In this document: in pieces, positions 1 to 7,887 of the stretch
Layout of the letters: each line of letters begins with the position of its first letter
How positions within the stretch are numbered: the stretch's first letter is position 1
Source of the DNA: VBOC01 sp964512655
GTDB taxonomy: Bacteria > Bacteroidota > Ignavibacteria > UBA10030 > SZUA-254
Direction of reading: 5' to 3'
Length of the DNA stretch: 64,000 nucleotides
Assembly: GCA_964512655.1 (NCBI GenBank)
Contig: CAZEJT010000001.1
Location: 558,001 to 622,000, forward strand
The notes under the pieces: model-generated
The model's database searches: none
The model's input: only the letters and a program-made list of their open reading frames with translations
What the model was told of the DNA's origin: nothing
Translations under genes and position numbers: made by a program

Positions 1-218
1 TTGATGCGGGAGATGAGCCTCAGTCCTTCCTCGCCCGACGTGTTGCGCGTGAAATTCATGTCCTGGATGACGAGATCGATTGTGCCGGAGGCAAGAAACG
101 ACATGGCATCCTGAGGCGAGGAAGCTGATTGAGTGCGGTAGCCTGCCTGTTTTAGCAGGAGGGCGAGAGAGGCAATTACCGCCGGGTCATCGTCGACGAG
201 GAGGATGGTGCTGGTCAT
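1..218 (-). CDS. NtrC-like response regulator, receiver domain (partial, runs off the window start)
   Basis: Reading the minus strand from an ATG at 216-218 gives 72 codons before the window edge. The product begins MTSTILLVDDDPAV, with the acidic pocket D9-D11, and has the probable phosphoacceptor Asp53 in VIQDMNF followed by TRNTSGEEGLRLI. The DMNF plus GEEG pattern is typical of receiver domains of sigma-54-dependent (NtrC-type) regulators in Bacteroidota; the AAA+ and DNA-binding parts would lie outside the window. It is the last gene visible in a minus-strand run with the exporter genes upstream, 39 bases after the permease stop, so it probably belongs to the same unit and may control it. 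A partner histidine kinase may follow outside the window (inference). Confidence 0.8.
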   Translation of the reverse strand, partial: MTSTILLVDDDPAVIASLALLLKQAGYRTQSASSPQDAMSFLASGTIDLVIQDMNFTRNTSGEEGLRLISRI

Positions 219-257
219 ACGGCCCAAAAAGGTACGCCTTTGCCCCCTGAAAGGCAA

Positions 258-1436
258 TCACTCGTAATGCAGGGCCTCTGCGGGTTCAACCGCCATTGCC
301 AGCCAGCCCGGAAAGACGCTGCAGACGTAAGTGATCGCGTAGGTGAGCCCGAGCGAGAGTGCGAGAGCGATCAGGTAGATCCCCGGAGAAATGAATCCGA
401 TCAGATCGAGCAAGGGAAGCTGCAGCACGAGGAAGGACGCTGCCCCGACGCCCAGGGTTGTAATGACGAATTGCTCTCCGTGGATTTGACGGGAAACGTT
501 GGTCGCCGTTGCTCCCACCGCGCGCCTGAGGCCCATCTCTTTCGTGCGCTGGGAGACGTTCTGCCACAGCACGCCGATGAGGCCCAACGCCACCATAAGG
601 AGGAGAAAGACCGCCACGACTCCGCCCGCAATCACCGGGGCAAGGCGCTCCTTGAAATCGCTTTCGCGGTCCTGGGCAAGCGTGCTGATGGTAAAGGACC
701 ATCCCTTCCGAACCGATTCGAGGACCCGGATCAGCCGCTCCTGGAACTCCGCGGTCGTCCCTTCACGCACCCGGATGTGAAACGCTCCCCAGGGATTTCT
801 CGTCGTGTCATTCAGGTTGTCGCGCGAAATCTGATAGTTGACGGACGATGAGAATTCTCCCGCCTTCCGGAAATCCCTGATCACTCCTACGATCCGCTCG
901 CTCGAGTCGGTCCCTCGTTTTCCGAGCGGGCTTTCGGAACCGAACAGGGTCTGCGCTAATTTTTCATTGACAACGATCGGAAGGAATTTCGATCCGTCAT
1001 CCTCGTGAGAAAACCATCTCCCCGCCGTCAGGGGAATCTTTAATACATCGATCATTTCGTCGGACGCCCCGTTGACCTCACACTCGACATCTACTCCATT
1101 ATACTTCGTCCCGTGTATGGAAGTGGAATGGGAATACGGTCCGGCCTCCATCCAACCGATGGATTCGATCTCCGGGAGGTCGCGCATCGCAAGCCGGAGG
1201 CTGCGCAAACCCGCAAGGCGCTCGCCGATGTGCCCTTTTCCGGGGAGACGGGTGTCCACAGTTATCCTCCAGACATTGTCCGATGAATACCCGAGCGGAC
1301 TGCGGTAATTGGTCACATAGAGCGTGGCCGCCCCGAGGACGACAAAAAGGACGAGGAAGGATATGAATATCTCGATCATCAACAGGCCGTTGATGCGTTT
1401 GCGATTCCAGACCATCTTCAGAAGGTGACGTATCAT
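258..1436 (-). CDS. MacB-type ABC transporter permease (second of two)
   Basis: A 392-residue inner-membrane permease with the MacB/FtsX layout: an N-terminal membrane segment at about residues 19-43, a large periplasmic domain to about 265, then three membrane segments in the C-terminal FtsX domain, ending near FPGWLAMAVEPAEAL, the usual MacB-family end. MacB-type proteins do not move substrate through the membrane themselves; they drive periplasmic movements for export of peptides, antibiotics or lipoproteins. Its start overlaps the stop of the upstream permease by 4 bases (ATGA), so the two are translationally coupled. The two permeases probably form a heterodimer with the ATPase at 2673-3350. 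Substrate unknown. Confidence 0.88.
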   Translation of the reverse strand: MIRHLLKMVWNRKRINGLLMIEIFISFLVLFVVLGAATLYVTNYRSPLGYSSDNVWRITVDTRLPGKGHIGERLAGLRSLRLAMRDLPEIESIGWMEAGPYSHSTSIHGTKYNGVDVECEVNGASDEMIDVLKIPLTAGRWFSHEDDGSKFLPIVVNEKLAQTLFGSESPLGKRGTDSSERIVGVIRDFRKAGEFSSSVNYQISRDNLNDTTRNPWGAFHIRVREGTTAEFQERLIRVLESVRKGWSFTISTLAQDRESDFKERLAPVIAGGVVAVFLLLMVALGLIGVLWQNVSQRTKEMGLRRAVGATATNVSRQIHGEQFVITTLGVGAASFLVLQLPLLDLIGFISPGIYLIALALSLGLTYAITYVCSVFPGWLAMAVEPAEALHYE

Positions 1437-2668
1437 CGGGGGACTCCTTTGAGGGCGTCGACAGGATGCATGCGCGCCATTTTCCAGGCAGGATAGACTC
1501 CCGAGAGGACCCCGAAAAAGAGGATCGTTGCAAGCCCGTAGAGGAATATCCTGATGTTGAGGTGAAAGTCGGCATACTGGATCAATCCGCTCCCGCTCAA
1601 TATGGTGAGGATCAATGTTGAGAGGAAGAATCCGATCACTCCGCCGATCGCCGTGAGGATGATGTTTTCCACGAGGAACTGCCCGACCAGGAGCACGGAT
1701 GAGGCCCCGAACGACTTTCGGACCCCGATCTCCGAGGCCCGCTCGAGGATTCTGCTGATATTGATATTGACGAGGTTGATCGTGGGGAGCAGCATGAACA
1801 GGATGGCCGCGAGGACGATCACCCCGACAAGTTCCTCCGGCTCGTGGCCGCCGCTATTCCCCAGGAGTTCGCGTGCAACCTCGTCGAACACCGTTCCGGG
1901 TACGCATTCGATCGTCGTATAGCGGGAGGAAGGGAGCTCCACCTTTTTCATGCGGAGAGCAAATTCCTCTTTGATGCGATCGAAGTCCGATGCGCTTTGC
2001 GCAAGAATCAGCCCATTGCAACCGGAAAAGAGCGACGTCCGGAAATCCGGATCCGGGGATGTACTCAGCGGAACCCAGATGTCTGAAAAAGGGACTTCCC
2101 TGTAAATGGGTATGTTTGCCACCACGCCGACGATCCTGAAGCGCTGCCGGTCGGCCTCGATGACCTTCCCTACGGCCGGCCGGTCGCCGAAGAGTTTCTC
2201 CTTTGTCGCCCTGTTGATGACTGCGACGAAACTTGCATTCTTCTCATCATCGGAAGTAAACGGTCCTCCCTCGAGGAAGGTAAAGTCGAGAATCTTCCAG
2301 TACTCCCCGTCGGTGCGCTTCAGGTAGGGTTTGAGGTCGACACCCGCGTTGTACGATGAGACGATCGCCTGCCCCGAATAGATCGAAGTCATTTCTACCC
2401 CGGGGAGCGTCCGCATGTGCGTATCGAGCAGCTTGTAGCCCGGAGGGCCGATCTGGGTAGACTGCGGTCCGAACATCTTCGCGCGCTTAACGACGAGCGT
2501 CCGATCCTGCCTGATTTCGGGAGGAAGAGGCGAAAACGTATGATCGAGGGTCGCCCATGCGACCATGAGCACCACCAGGGTGAGGCTGATGGCAAAGAGG
2601 CTTATGAACGTGAAAAACTTGCGCCGGGCGAAAACCTTAAAGGCAATCTTGACATAGTTTCGTATCAT
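1433..2668 (-). CDS. MacB-type ABC transporter permease (first of two)
   Basis: A 411-residue paralogue of the downstream permease. It has an N-terminal membrane segment at about residues 18-40, a periplasmic MacB core domain to about 285, then three membrane helices of the FtsX domain and the closing signature SGVYPAWKMARMHPVDALKG. It starts 4 bases after the ATPase stop and overlaps the next permease by 4 bases, which shows one polycistronic unit. The family works with a periplasmic adaptor, here the HlyD-type protein encoded upstream, and usually an outer-membrane TolC-like channel, which is not in the window. Substrate unknown. Confidence 0.88.
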   Translation of the reverse strand: MIRNYVKIAFKVFARRKFFTFISLFAISLTLVVLMVAWATLDHTFSPLPPEIRQDRTLVVKRAKMFGPQSTQIGPPGYKLLDTHMRTLPGVEMTSIYSGQAIVSSYNAGVDLKPYLKRTDGEYWKILDFTFLEGGPFTSDDEKNASFVAVINRATKEKLFGDRPAVGKVIEADRQRFRIVGVVANIPIYREVPFSDIWVPLSTSPDPDFRTSLFSGCNGLILAQSASDFDRIKEEFALRMKKVELPSSRYTTIECVPGTVFDEVARELLGNSGGHEPEELVGVIVLAAILFMLLPTINLVNINISRILERASEIGVRKSFGASSVLLVGQFLVENIILTAIGGVIGFFLSTLILTILSGSGLIQYADFHLNIRIFLYGLATILFFGVLSGVYPAWKMARMHPVDALKGVPR

Positions 2669-2672
2669 TGCG

Positions 2673-3350
2673 CTAGTTCACCTGCCTTCCGTCGAAGAGG
2701 CGAATGGTCCTCGCGGTGCGCTCGGCCATCCTCGGATCATGCGTTACCATGACGATGGTGGCCTTTTCCGTCGAGTTCAGATCGAGGAGGATGTTCATAA
2801 TCTCCTCTCCCATCTGACTGTCGAGATTTCCCGTAGGCTCGTCGGTGAGCAGGACCGCGGGTTTTCCTACAATCGCCCGCGCGATTGCTGCACGCTGCTG
2901 CTGGCCTCCCGAAAGCTGGGAGGGAAAATGATGTGCCCGCGAGCTGAGGCCGACGCGGTCGATCGCCTGCAGCGCGAGCTTGCGGCGCTCCGAGGCGGAG
3001 GTCCGCCGGTAGAGGAGGGGGATTTCGACGTTATCGACCACTGTGAGGTCGTTGATAAGGTGAAATGTCTGGAAGACGAACCCGAACTGCTCATTTCTGA
3101 GCCGGGCCAGATCCCGGTCTCCGAAGGATGTAATCTCTTTCCCCTTCACCGTCATGCGGCCTCCCGTTGAGACATCGAGCAGGCCCATGATATTCAAAAG
3201 GGTGCTTTTCCCGGAGCCCGAAGGCCCCATGATGGAGATGAACTCCCCCTCTGCGATCTTCAGGTTAATGTTCTGCAATGCGACGGTTTCGACCCGCTCC
3301 GTGCGGTAGACTTTTTCAATCTGTTCGAGTGCGAGCATATCGGATTCCAT
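2673..3350 (-). CDS. ABC transporter ATP-binding protein, MacB/LolD class
   Basis: A 225-residue nucleotide-binding subunit. Walker A is GPSGSGKST (about residues 42-50), the ABC signature is LSGGQQQR (about 145-152), Walker B is AVLLTDEPTG, and the H-loop histidine lies in MVTHDP. The length and the LLNIMGLLD and NLDSQMGEE stretches fit the LolD/MacB group rather than nutrient importers. The start at 3350 gives MESDMLALEQ; an ATG four codons in, at 3338, is equally possible. It sits between the adaptor and the two permeases and powers this exporter. Confidence 0.93.
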   Translation of the reverse strand: MESDMLALEQIEKVYRTERVETVALQNINLKIAEGEFISIMGPSGSGKSTLLNIMGLLDVSTGGRMTVKGKEITSFGDRDLARLRNEQFGFVFQTFHLINDLTVVDNVEIPLLYRRTSASERRKLALQAIDRVGLSSRAHHFPSQLSGGQQQRAAIARAIVGKPAVLLTDEPTGNLDSQMGEEIMNILLDLNSTEKATIVMVTHDPRMAERTARTIRLFDGRQVN

Positions 3351-3393
3351 CCTCTTATAAATGATGTACTGGTTCCCAGGAGCGCCCGGCCGG

Positions 3394-4665
3394 CTACTTC
3401 AGGCGGACTTCCTTCGCGTTGATATAATCTCTCATGTCTGAGATGATAACCTCGTCGCCTTTGCGCAACCCTCCAAGGACTTCGACATAGTCAACCCCCG
3501 ACACCCCGATGCGCGCGGTAGTGCGGACGGCCCGGTCGTTGCGAATGACAAAAACTTCCTGCGCGTTGCCGCCTGTCAGATACGGTCCTTTCGCGAGTCT
3601 GAGGCCGTTCTTCGCCGCCGAGGTGATGACGGCGACATCGACCCGGAGGTTAACGCGGAGGCGCGGGTCAGAACGGCGTGCAAGGGCGACAGAGAACCTG
3701 ACCGTTCCGTTTTCAATCGTGGGATTGATAGCGGAAACCTCGCCGTCGGCCGATCCACCGGTCCAGAAGATGCGCGCCTTCTGTCCCTTCGAAATCACTC
3801 CTGAGTAAATGTCGGAGATCTCGGCGTCTACTCTGTACGCGCTGAGATCCGAGATGCGCGCGATGATGTCCCCGCGATGCAGTGTGCCTCCGACATCGGA
3901 GGCGATCATCGTCAACACTCCCGCCTTCGGCGCGCGGCCGGAAAGAACATCGAGCTGCTTCAGAACATCCGCTTTCTCGGTTCTGAGCGAAGCGCCCTCG
4001 GTTGCGAGGGCCGACAGCTGGTTGTCGAGAGATTTCTCGGCGCTCCTGACCGACTGCTCGAGCCCCGACTGCTCGGTACCGGCAATTTCCTCCTCGAGCC
4101 TGGCCTGCTCCAGCTGGTCTTTTGAGCTCGCGCCGATCGAATACATTTTTTCCTCTTGGACCTTTTTCGAGCGGAGGTAAGTAAGCCGGAGATTCTTGAT
4201 GCGGAGCTGGCTCCGGAGGTCGGCGAGAGCGTGCTCCTGATCGAGCTTCATCTGGGCCGAGCGGTTGGCGTTTAGGGCGATATCCTTCTGAATCCGCTCC
4301 AGGGCGAGCGTCGGTCCGGCGACATCGAGGTCGAGAAAACGCTCTCCGCGCGCGACGCGGTCTCCGGGGTGTCTGAGAATCTGCAGGACCCTGGTGTCGG
4401 CGGGGCTTGAAATGGCCTCCTCCGCTTCCGGAACGACTGATCCCGTCGCCGACATCGAGGCCTCCACGACTCCTGAGTCCGCGACGGAGGTTCTTACCTC
4501 ATTTCGCGGTATCGAGGGTGAGATCCAGGCGGAGAGGAGCGAAATAAGGCCCACTCCAGCAACGCAGGCGAAGAGCACTTGCGCGATTCGAATGCGCTTT
4601 CGACGTTTGACCAGAGCCGGATCGAGAGGGCGGTCCATGCGGTCGAGTGTGGGGGAATCGGTCAT
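3394..4665 (-). CDS. HlyD-family periplasmic adaptor (membrane fusion protein) of the exporter
   Basis: About 423 residues. A single membrane anchor (about residues 26-48) is followed by a biotinyl-lipoyl-like half (ILRHPGDRVARGERFLDLDV), a long alpha-helical hairpin predicted as coiled coil with many Glu, Gln, Leu and Lys (about residues 120-235), the second lipoyl half and a beta-barrel domain, ending in a membrane-proximal domain (LGGLRKGDEVIISDMRDYIN). This is the standard layout of adaptors that couple inner-membrane pumps to TolC-type channels. I start it at the ATG at 4665 (MTDSPTLDRMDRPLD); the open frame extends 11 codons further to a TTG at 4698, with no support for that start. First gene of the exporter unit. 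Confidence 0.85.
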   Translation of the reverse strand: MTDSPTLDRMDRPLDPALVKRRKRIRIAQVLFACVAGVGLISLLSAWISPSIPRNEVRTSVADSGVVEASMSATGSVVPEAEEAISSPADTRVLQILRHPGDRVARGERFLDLDVAGPTLALERIQKDIALNANRSAQMKLDQEHALADLRSQLRIKNLRLTYLRSKKVQEEKMYSIGASSKDQLEQARLEEEIAGTEQSGLEQSVRSAEKSLDNQLSALATEGASLRTEKADVLKQLDVLSGRAPKAGVLTMIASDVGGTLHRGDIIARISDLSAYRVDAEISDIYSGVISKGQKARIFWTGGSADGEVSAINPTIENGTVRFSVALARRSDPRLRVNLRVDVAVITSAAKNGLRLAKGPYLTGGNAQEVFVIRNDRAVRTTARIGVSGVDYVEVLGGLRKGDEVIISDMRDYINAKEVRLK

Positions 4666-4799
4666 CGAGAGAGAGAAGTCGCTCCAGTTGGAGTGCAACC
4701 TTCATGCCACATCCGATGAGGGGGATTTGCAGCCTTATTCTCAGGAAGGAGCCGGGGAGGTGTTCGGAAACGAACTTCGATTGTCCGGTAGTGAACAGT

Positions 4800-4821
4800 G
4801 GCGCGGGCTAAAGCCCGCGCC
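4800..4821. repeat. REP-like palindrome in the gap between two minus-strand operons
   Basis: Perfect inverted repeat: arms GGCGCGGGCT and AGCCCGCGCC around a central AA, followed on the plus strand by CTACCACC. It lies in the 194-base gap between the molybdenum hydroxylase stop (4860) and the exporter start (4665). There is no U-run on either side, so a simple intrinsic terminator is less likely. Its look (GC-rich arms, central TAAA, flanking CTACC) is that of a dispersed repetitive extragenic palindrome. Only one copy was noticed in the window. Confidence 0.6.
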
Positions 4822-4859
4822 TACCACCCGCGCCGAGATGTGAGAGATGCTTTGGCGGA

Positions 4860-6950
4860 TCAGGCGGGGAGGCGTAAGGGGAGGCGCCGGATCCGCATTC
4901 CGGTTGCGGCGAATAGTGCGTTGGCTACCGCCGGGGCGATGGGTGGCACTGCTGGCTCGCCGATACCCCCCATCGAGTCCTGACTCGGGACTATATGGAC
5001 CTCGACCCGGGGCATTTCATCCATCCGCAGCATGTCGTATTCGTCGAAGTTCTTTTGCTTTATCCCCCCCTGTTCTATCGTAATCTCGGCTTTGATCGCA
5101 GCGGTCAGCCCGAAGGCGATCGCGCTTTCGATCTGCGCTTCGACCGTATCGGGGTTCACGACCGGGCCGCAGTCGACGGCGCAGACGACTCTCTTCACGG
5201 AGAACGATCCGTCGCCCGTCACCGAGACTTCGGCGACCTGCGAAACCGAGGTTCCGAATCCCTGAACGCACGCGATCCCGCGGCCGTTCCGTGCCGGGAG
5301 CGGCGTGCCCCAGCCCGCTTTCGATGCCGCAACCTGCAGTGTTCCCAGAAGGCGGGGAGAGGCGGAGAGAAGGCCGCGCCGGTACTCGAACGGATCCTTT
5401 CGAGCCGCATGAGCAATTTCGTCGATGAAGCTCTCGATCACAAAGCAGTTCTGAGAGTAACCGACGGAACGCCATGCCCCGATGGGAACGCCCGTTTCCT
5501 CGGACCGCGAATCGATGGTGATATTTGGAATCGCGTACGGGGGGTAGGAGCCTCCCGTCACCAGCCCGCCCCCCTCGGGTCCGACAATCCGATGAGTCCA
5601 TGCAATCAGCGACCCCTGCCGGTCGAGGCCTGCGCGCAGTACGTTGTACGTGGCCGGCCTGTAGAAGTCGTGCCTGAAGTCGTCTTCACGATTCCATACG
5701 ACCTGCACGGGCGCGGATACAGCCCGGGAGACTTTGACGGCTTCGATGACATAATCGTTTTCGAGCCTCCGGCCGAACCCGCCGCCGAGGAGCGTCACGT
5801 GCACCGTCACGCTTTCCAGTGGAAGCCCGAGGACCTCCGCTGCCTCCGACTGCGCGCTCTGGGGGGTTTGAGTCGGAGCCCAGATTTCGACCCGGCTCCC
5901 GGCGACGTGCGCCGTGCAGTTCATCGGTTCCATCGTCGCGTGGGCGGCAAAGGGCGCGTAATAGATCGCATCGACCCTGGTGTGCGATCCAGTGAGCGCT
6001 TTTTTCCCATCGCCGTCCTTCCGCTGAACGGTTCCGGGGAGCATGGCGCTCCGGGCGAATAATTTCCAGATTTCCTCGCTCGATTCGCCCGGGTGCGATC
6101 CCCCGTCCCATCTGGCCGAGAGCGCATCCCGGCCGCGGAAGGCGGACCACGTCGACTCGGCCGTAACCGCCACAGCATCGTCGAGCCGGACAACCCCCTT
6201 CACCCCCGGAACGCTCCGCGCCTTCGCTTCATCGAAAGAAATGAGCTTCCCTCCGAAGACCGGGGAGCGCGCAATGGCGGCAAACAGCATTCCGGCCACG
6301 CGAGTATCGATTCCGAAGCCCGCCTTCCCGTTGATCTTTTCCGCCAGATCCAGGCGTGGGGCCCTGGTGCCGATCACCCGAAAATCTTTTGGATCCTTCA
6401 GCCGGGGCGACGCCGGAACCGGAATGCGAGAGGCGGCATCGACAAGATCGCCGTACGCTTTTGTCCGTCCGGTGGCACGATGAAGGACCTTTCCATTCTC
6501 CGCGGAGCAGTCGGCCGCTTTAGCCCCCCACTCATGCGCCGCCGCGGCGATGAGCATTTCTCTCGCGGCCGCGCCCGCGGCGCGAAGCATATCCCATGAT
6601 CGGCGAACGCTCGAGCTCCCTCCGGTCCCCTGGCTCCCGTACCGGCTCTGCTCCGCATCCGCCTGCACAATACTGATTGTTGACCACTCCACCTCGAGCT
6701 CTTCCGCAACGATCATCGGGAGGGAGGTCCGAACACCCTGCCCCATCTCGGATTTTGCGACGGTGACGGTTACGCTTCCGCTTTTGTCGATCGAGAGCCA
6801 CGCGTTCGGTGCGAACGCGCCTGCAGACTGCGATGGCGGCAGTGCCTGGGCTTCGCTCTCCGGCAGGTAGATCGCAATCACGAGCCCCGCTCCTGCCGCC
6901 GCGGTGCTTTTCAGAAAGGTCCTGCGCGTTACCGCGGTTGATGAGATCAT
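4860..6950 (-). CDS. Molybdenum hydroxylase large subunit, isoquinoline 1-oxidoreductase beta type (IorB-like)
   Basis: A 696-residue molybdopterin-cytosine-dinucleotide-binding subunit of the xanthine dehydrogenase family. It begins with a twin-arginine export signal (TRRTFLKSTAAAGAG, about residues 8-22), typical of the periplasmic IorB-like branch and not of cytoplasmic xanthine dehydrogenase. Cofactor-binding stretches include KSEMGQGVRTSLPMIVAEEL, LGGGFGRRLENDYVIEA and QGFGTSVSQVAEV, and the presumed catalytic Glu is in SMGGIGEPAVPP near the C-terminus. Family members hydroxylate N-heterocycles or oxidise aldehydes with water as oxygen donor. The start overlaps the stop of the 2Fe-2S subunit by 4 bases. 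Substrate unknown; no electron-acceptor cytochrome is adjacent. Confidence 0.88.
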   Translation of the reverse strand: MISSTAVTRRTFLKSTAAAGAGLVIAIYLPESEAQALPPSQSAGAFAPNAWLSIDKSGSVTVTVAKSEMGQGVRTSLPMIVAEELEVEWSTISIVQADAEQSRYGSQGTGGSSSVRRSWDMLRAAGAAAREMLIAAAAHEWGAKAADCSAENGKVLHRATGRTKAYGDLVDAASRIPVPASPRLKDPKDFRVIGTRAPRLDLAEKINGKAGFGIDTRVAGMLFAAIARSPVFGGKLISFDEAKARSVPGVKGVVRLDDAVAVTAESTWSAFRGRDALSARWDGGSHPGESSEEIWKLFARSAMLPGTVQRKDGDGKKALTGSHTRVDAIYYAPFAAHATMEPMNCTAHVAGSRVEIWAPTQTPQSAQSEAAEVLGLPLESVTVHVTLLGGGFGRRLENDYVIEAVKVSRAVSAPVQVVWNREDDFRHDFYRPATYNVLRAGLDRQGSLIAWTHRIVGPEGGGLVTGGSYPPYAIPNITIDSRSEETGVPIGAWRSVGYSQNCFVIESFIDEIAHAARKDPFEYRRGLLSASPRLLGTLQVAASKAGWGTPLPARNGRGIACVQGFGTSVSQVAEVSVTGDGSFSVKRVVCAVDCGPVVNPDTVEAQIESAIAFGLTAAIKAEITIEQGGIKQKNFDEYDMLRMDEMPRVEVHIVPSQDSMGGIGEPAVPPIAPAVANALFAATGMRIRRLPLRLPA

Positions 6951-7414
6951 GGCTTTCCCGGTCCTCCCGCCGCCCTGTGTATCGCGCGGCGAATCCTGTT
7001 ATAGGTGCCGCAGCGGCAGATGTTTCCATTCATCGCCGCGTCGATTTCCTGGTCATTTGGATGAGGAGTATGCGCGAGAAGAGAAGCGGCAGACATGATC
7101 TGCCCGGACTGGCAATAGCCGCACTGTGGGACCTGCTCTACGATCCAGGCGAGTTGCAGGGGGTGAGAGCTCGTGGGGGAGAGCCCTTCAATCGTCGTGA
7201 TGTTTTTCCCAGCGCACTCTTCAGGAAGTGTGACGCAGGAACGGACGGCTTCTCCGTCCAACAAGACCGTGCACGCGCCGCAAAACGCCCTGCCGCATCC
7301 AAATTTGGTCCCCGTCAGGCCGAGAGCATCGCGGAGGATCCAGAGGAGGGGGGTCTGAGGGTCTGCTTCAACGCTCTGTTTCCTCCCGTTTACCGAAAGT
7401 GAGATCGAGGGCAT
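6947..7414 (-). CDS. 2Fe-2S subunit of the molybdenum hydroxylase (IorA-like)
   Basis: About 155 residues with the two [2Fe-2S] clusters of this family: plant-type ligands C40, C45, C48 and C60 (KFGCGRAFCGACTV then RSC), and the all-helical cluster C98, C101, C133 and C135 (QCGYCQSGQ then ICRCGTYNR). It passes electrons from the Mo centre of the large subunit. I start it at the ATG at 7414 (MPSISLSVNGRKQSV) because the family begins with exactly this strand; a longer frame to 7486 adds 24 unlikely residues and would cross the -33 box of a good promoter. It has no export signal and is probably carried across the membrane with the Tat-tagged large subunit, as known for the family. Confidence 0.9.
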   Translation of the reverse strand: MPSISLSVNGRKQSVEADPQTPLLWILRDALGLTGTKFGCGRAFCGACTVLLDGEAVRSCVTLPEECAGKNITTIEGLSPTSSHPLQLAWIVEQVPQCGYCQSGQIMSAASLLAHTPHPNDQEIDAAMNGNICRCGTYNRIRRAIHRAAGGPGKP

Positions 7415-7436
7415 AGGGTTCCCCGCGTGATGAAGA

Positions 7437-7466
7437 ATGGTAGGAAAAACGCAAGGAAGTGTCAAA
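7437..7466 (-). promoter_or_regulatory. Promoter of the molybdenum hydroxylase operon
   Basis: Minus strand: TTTGACA with TTTG at 7466-7463, 20 bases, then TACCAT at 7442-7437. The hexamer departs from TAnnTT but is the same TACCAT found in the small-RNA promoter at 14153-14181. Gene start is at 7414, giving a leader of roughly 15 bases. Confidence 0.5.
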
Positions 7467-7647
7467 TTAGCCGCACCGTCCGGCATCTCCTAAAAACTCT
7501 TAAGAACATTCTAAGGAAGATTAGAGAAGATTAACTATGAAAGCCCTGCTGAGAGTTGTATATTCGATTAGTGTGGCAATCGTATTCCTCCGTAAATCTT
7601 GAGTGGATGGGTGGATGGAGGATACAAGCGGAGGAGGGCAGAGCATA

Positions 7648-7687
7648 GGCTGTTCTCCTCCCGTCATTTTGGGGGGCCGGAACAGCC
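7648..7687. repeat. Long imperfect hairpin upstream of tRNA-Leu
   Basis: Outer arms GGCTGTTC (7648-7655) and GAACAGCC (7680-7687) are perfect. An inner CCTCCC (7657-7662) can pair with GGGGGG (7671-7676). There is no U-run on either side. It could be a mobile palindrome, a processing site or a terminator of an unseen transcript. Confidence 0.5.
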
Positions 7688-7703
7688 CGCGTTTCATCCT
7701 ACC

Positions 7704-7732
7704 TTGAAATTTTCCCCGGAAAATCGTACGTT
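7704..7732 (+). promoter_or_regulatory. Promoter of tRNA-Leu
   Basis: TTG at 7704-7706, 20 bases, then TACGTT at 7727-7732. The tRNA begins at 7742, close to where transcription would start. Confidence 0.6.
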
Positions 7733-7741
7733 CCATCTGCC

Positions 7742-7828
7742 GCGCGAGTGGTGGAACTGGCAGACACACCATCTTGAGGGGGTGGCGCCCGGAAGGGCAT
7801 GCGAGTTCAAGTCTCGCCTCGCGCACCA
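7742..7828 (+). tRNA. tRNA-Leu(GAG), CCA encoded
   Basis: An 87-base class II tRNA. The acceptor stem GCGCGAG (7742-7748) pairs with CTCGCGC (7818-7824), followed by discriminator A and an encoded CCA (7826-7828). The anticodon stem CCATC/GGTGG carries a loop with GAG after U33, so it reads CUC/CUU leucine codons. The D-loop stretch TGGTGGAACTGGCAGACAC and the long variable arm are typical of tRNA-Leu; the T-loop is GTTCAAG. Confidence 0.95.
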
Positions 7829-7846
7829 GAATACTCCCCAAAACGC

Positions 7847-7875
7847 TTGACTTTGACAATAGCGAATAGTATCTT
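7847..7875 (+). promoter_or_regulatory. Promoter of the small secreted protein
   Basis: TTG at 7847-7849, 20 bases, then TATCTTGG from 7870. The ATG at 7888 is only 12 bases past the hexamer, so the 5' leader would be very short. Confidence 0.6.
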
Positions 7876-7887
7876 GGCGGGGTAATA

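Larger units (their letters stand above)
7415..7741. other. Intergenic region between molybdenum hydroxylase and tRNA-Leu
   Basis: No convincing gene. It holds the minus-strand promoter at 7437-7466, a 12-mer AGAACATTCTAA at 7503-7514 that recurs as part of a palindrome at 14193-14206, a long hairpin at 7648-7687 and the tRNA-Leu promoter at 7704-7732. The region 7515-7647 is purine-rich and otherwise featureless to me. The minus-strand frame that reads through here from 7958 looks spurious. Confidence 0.6.
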
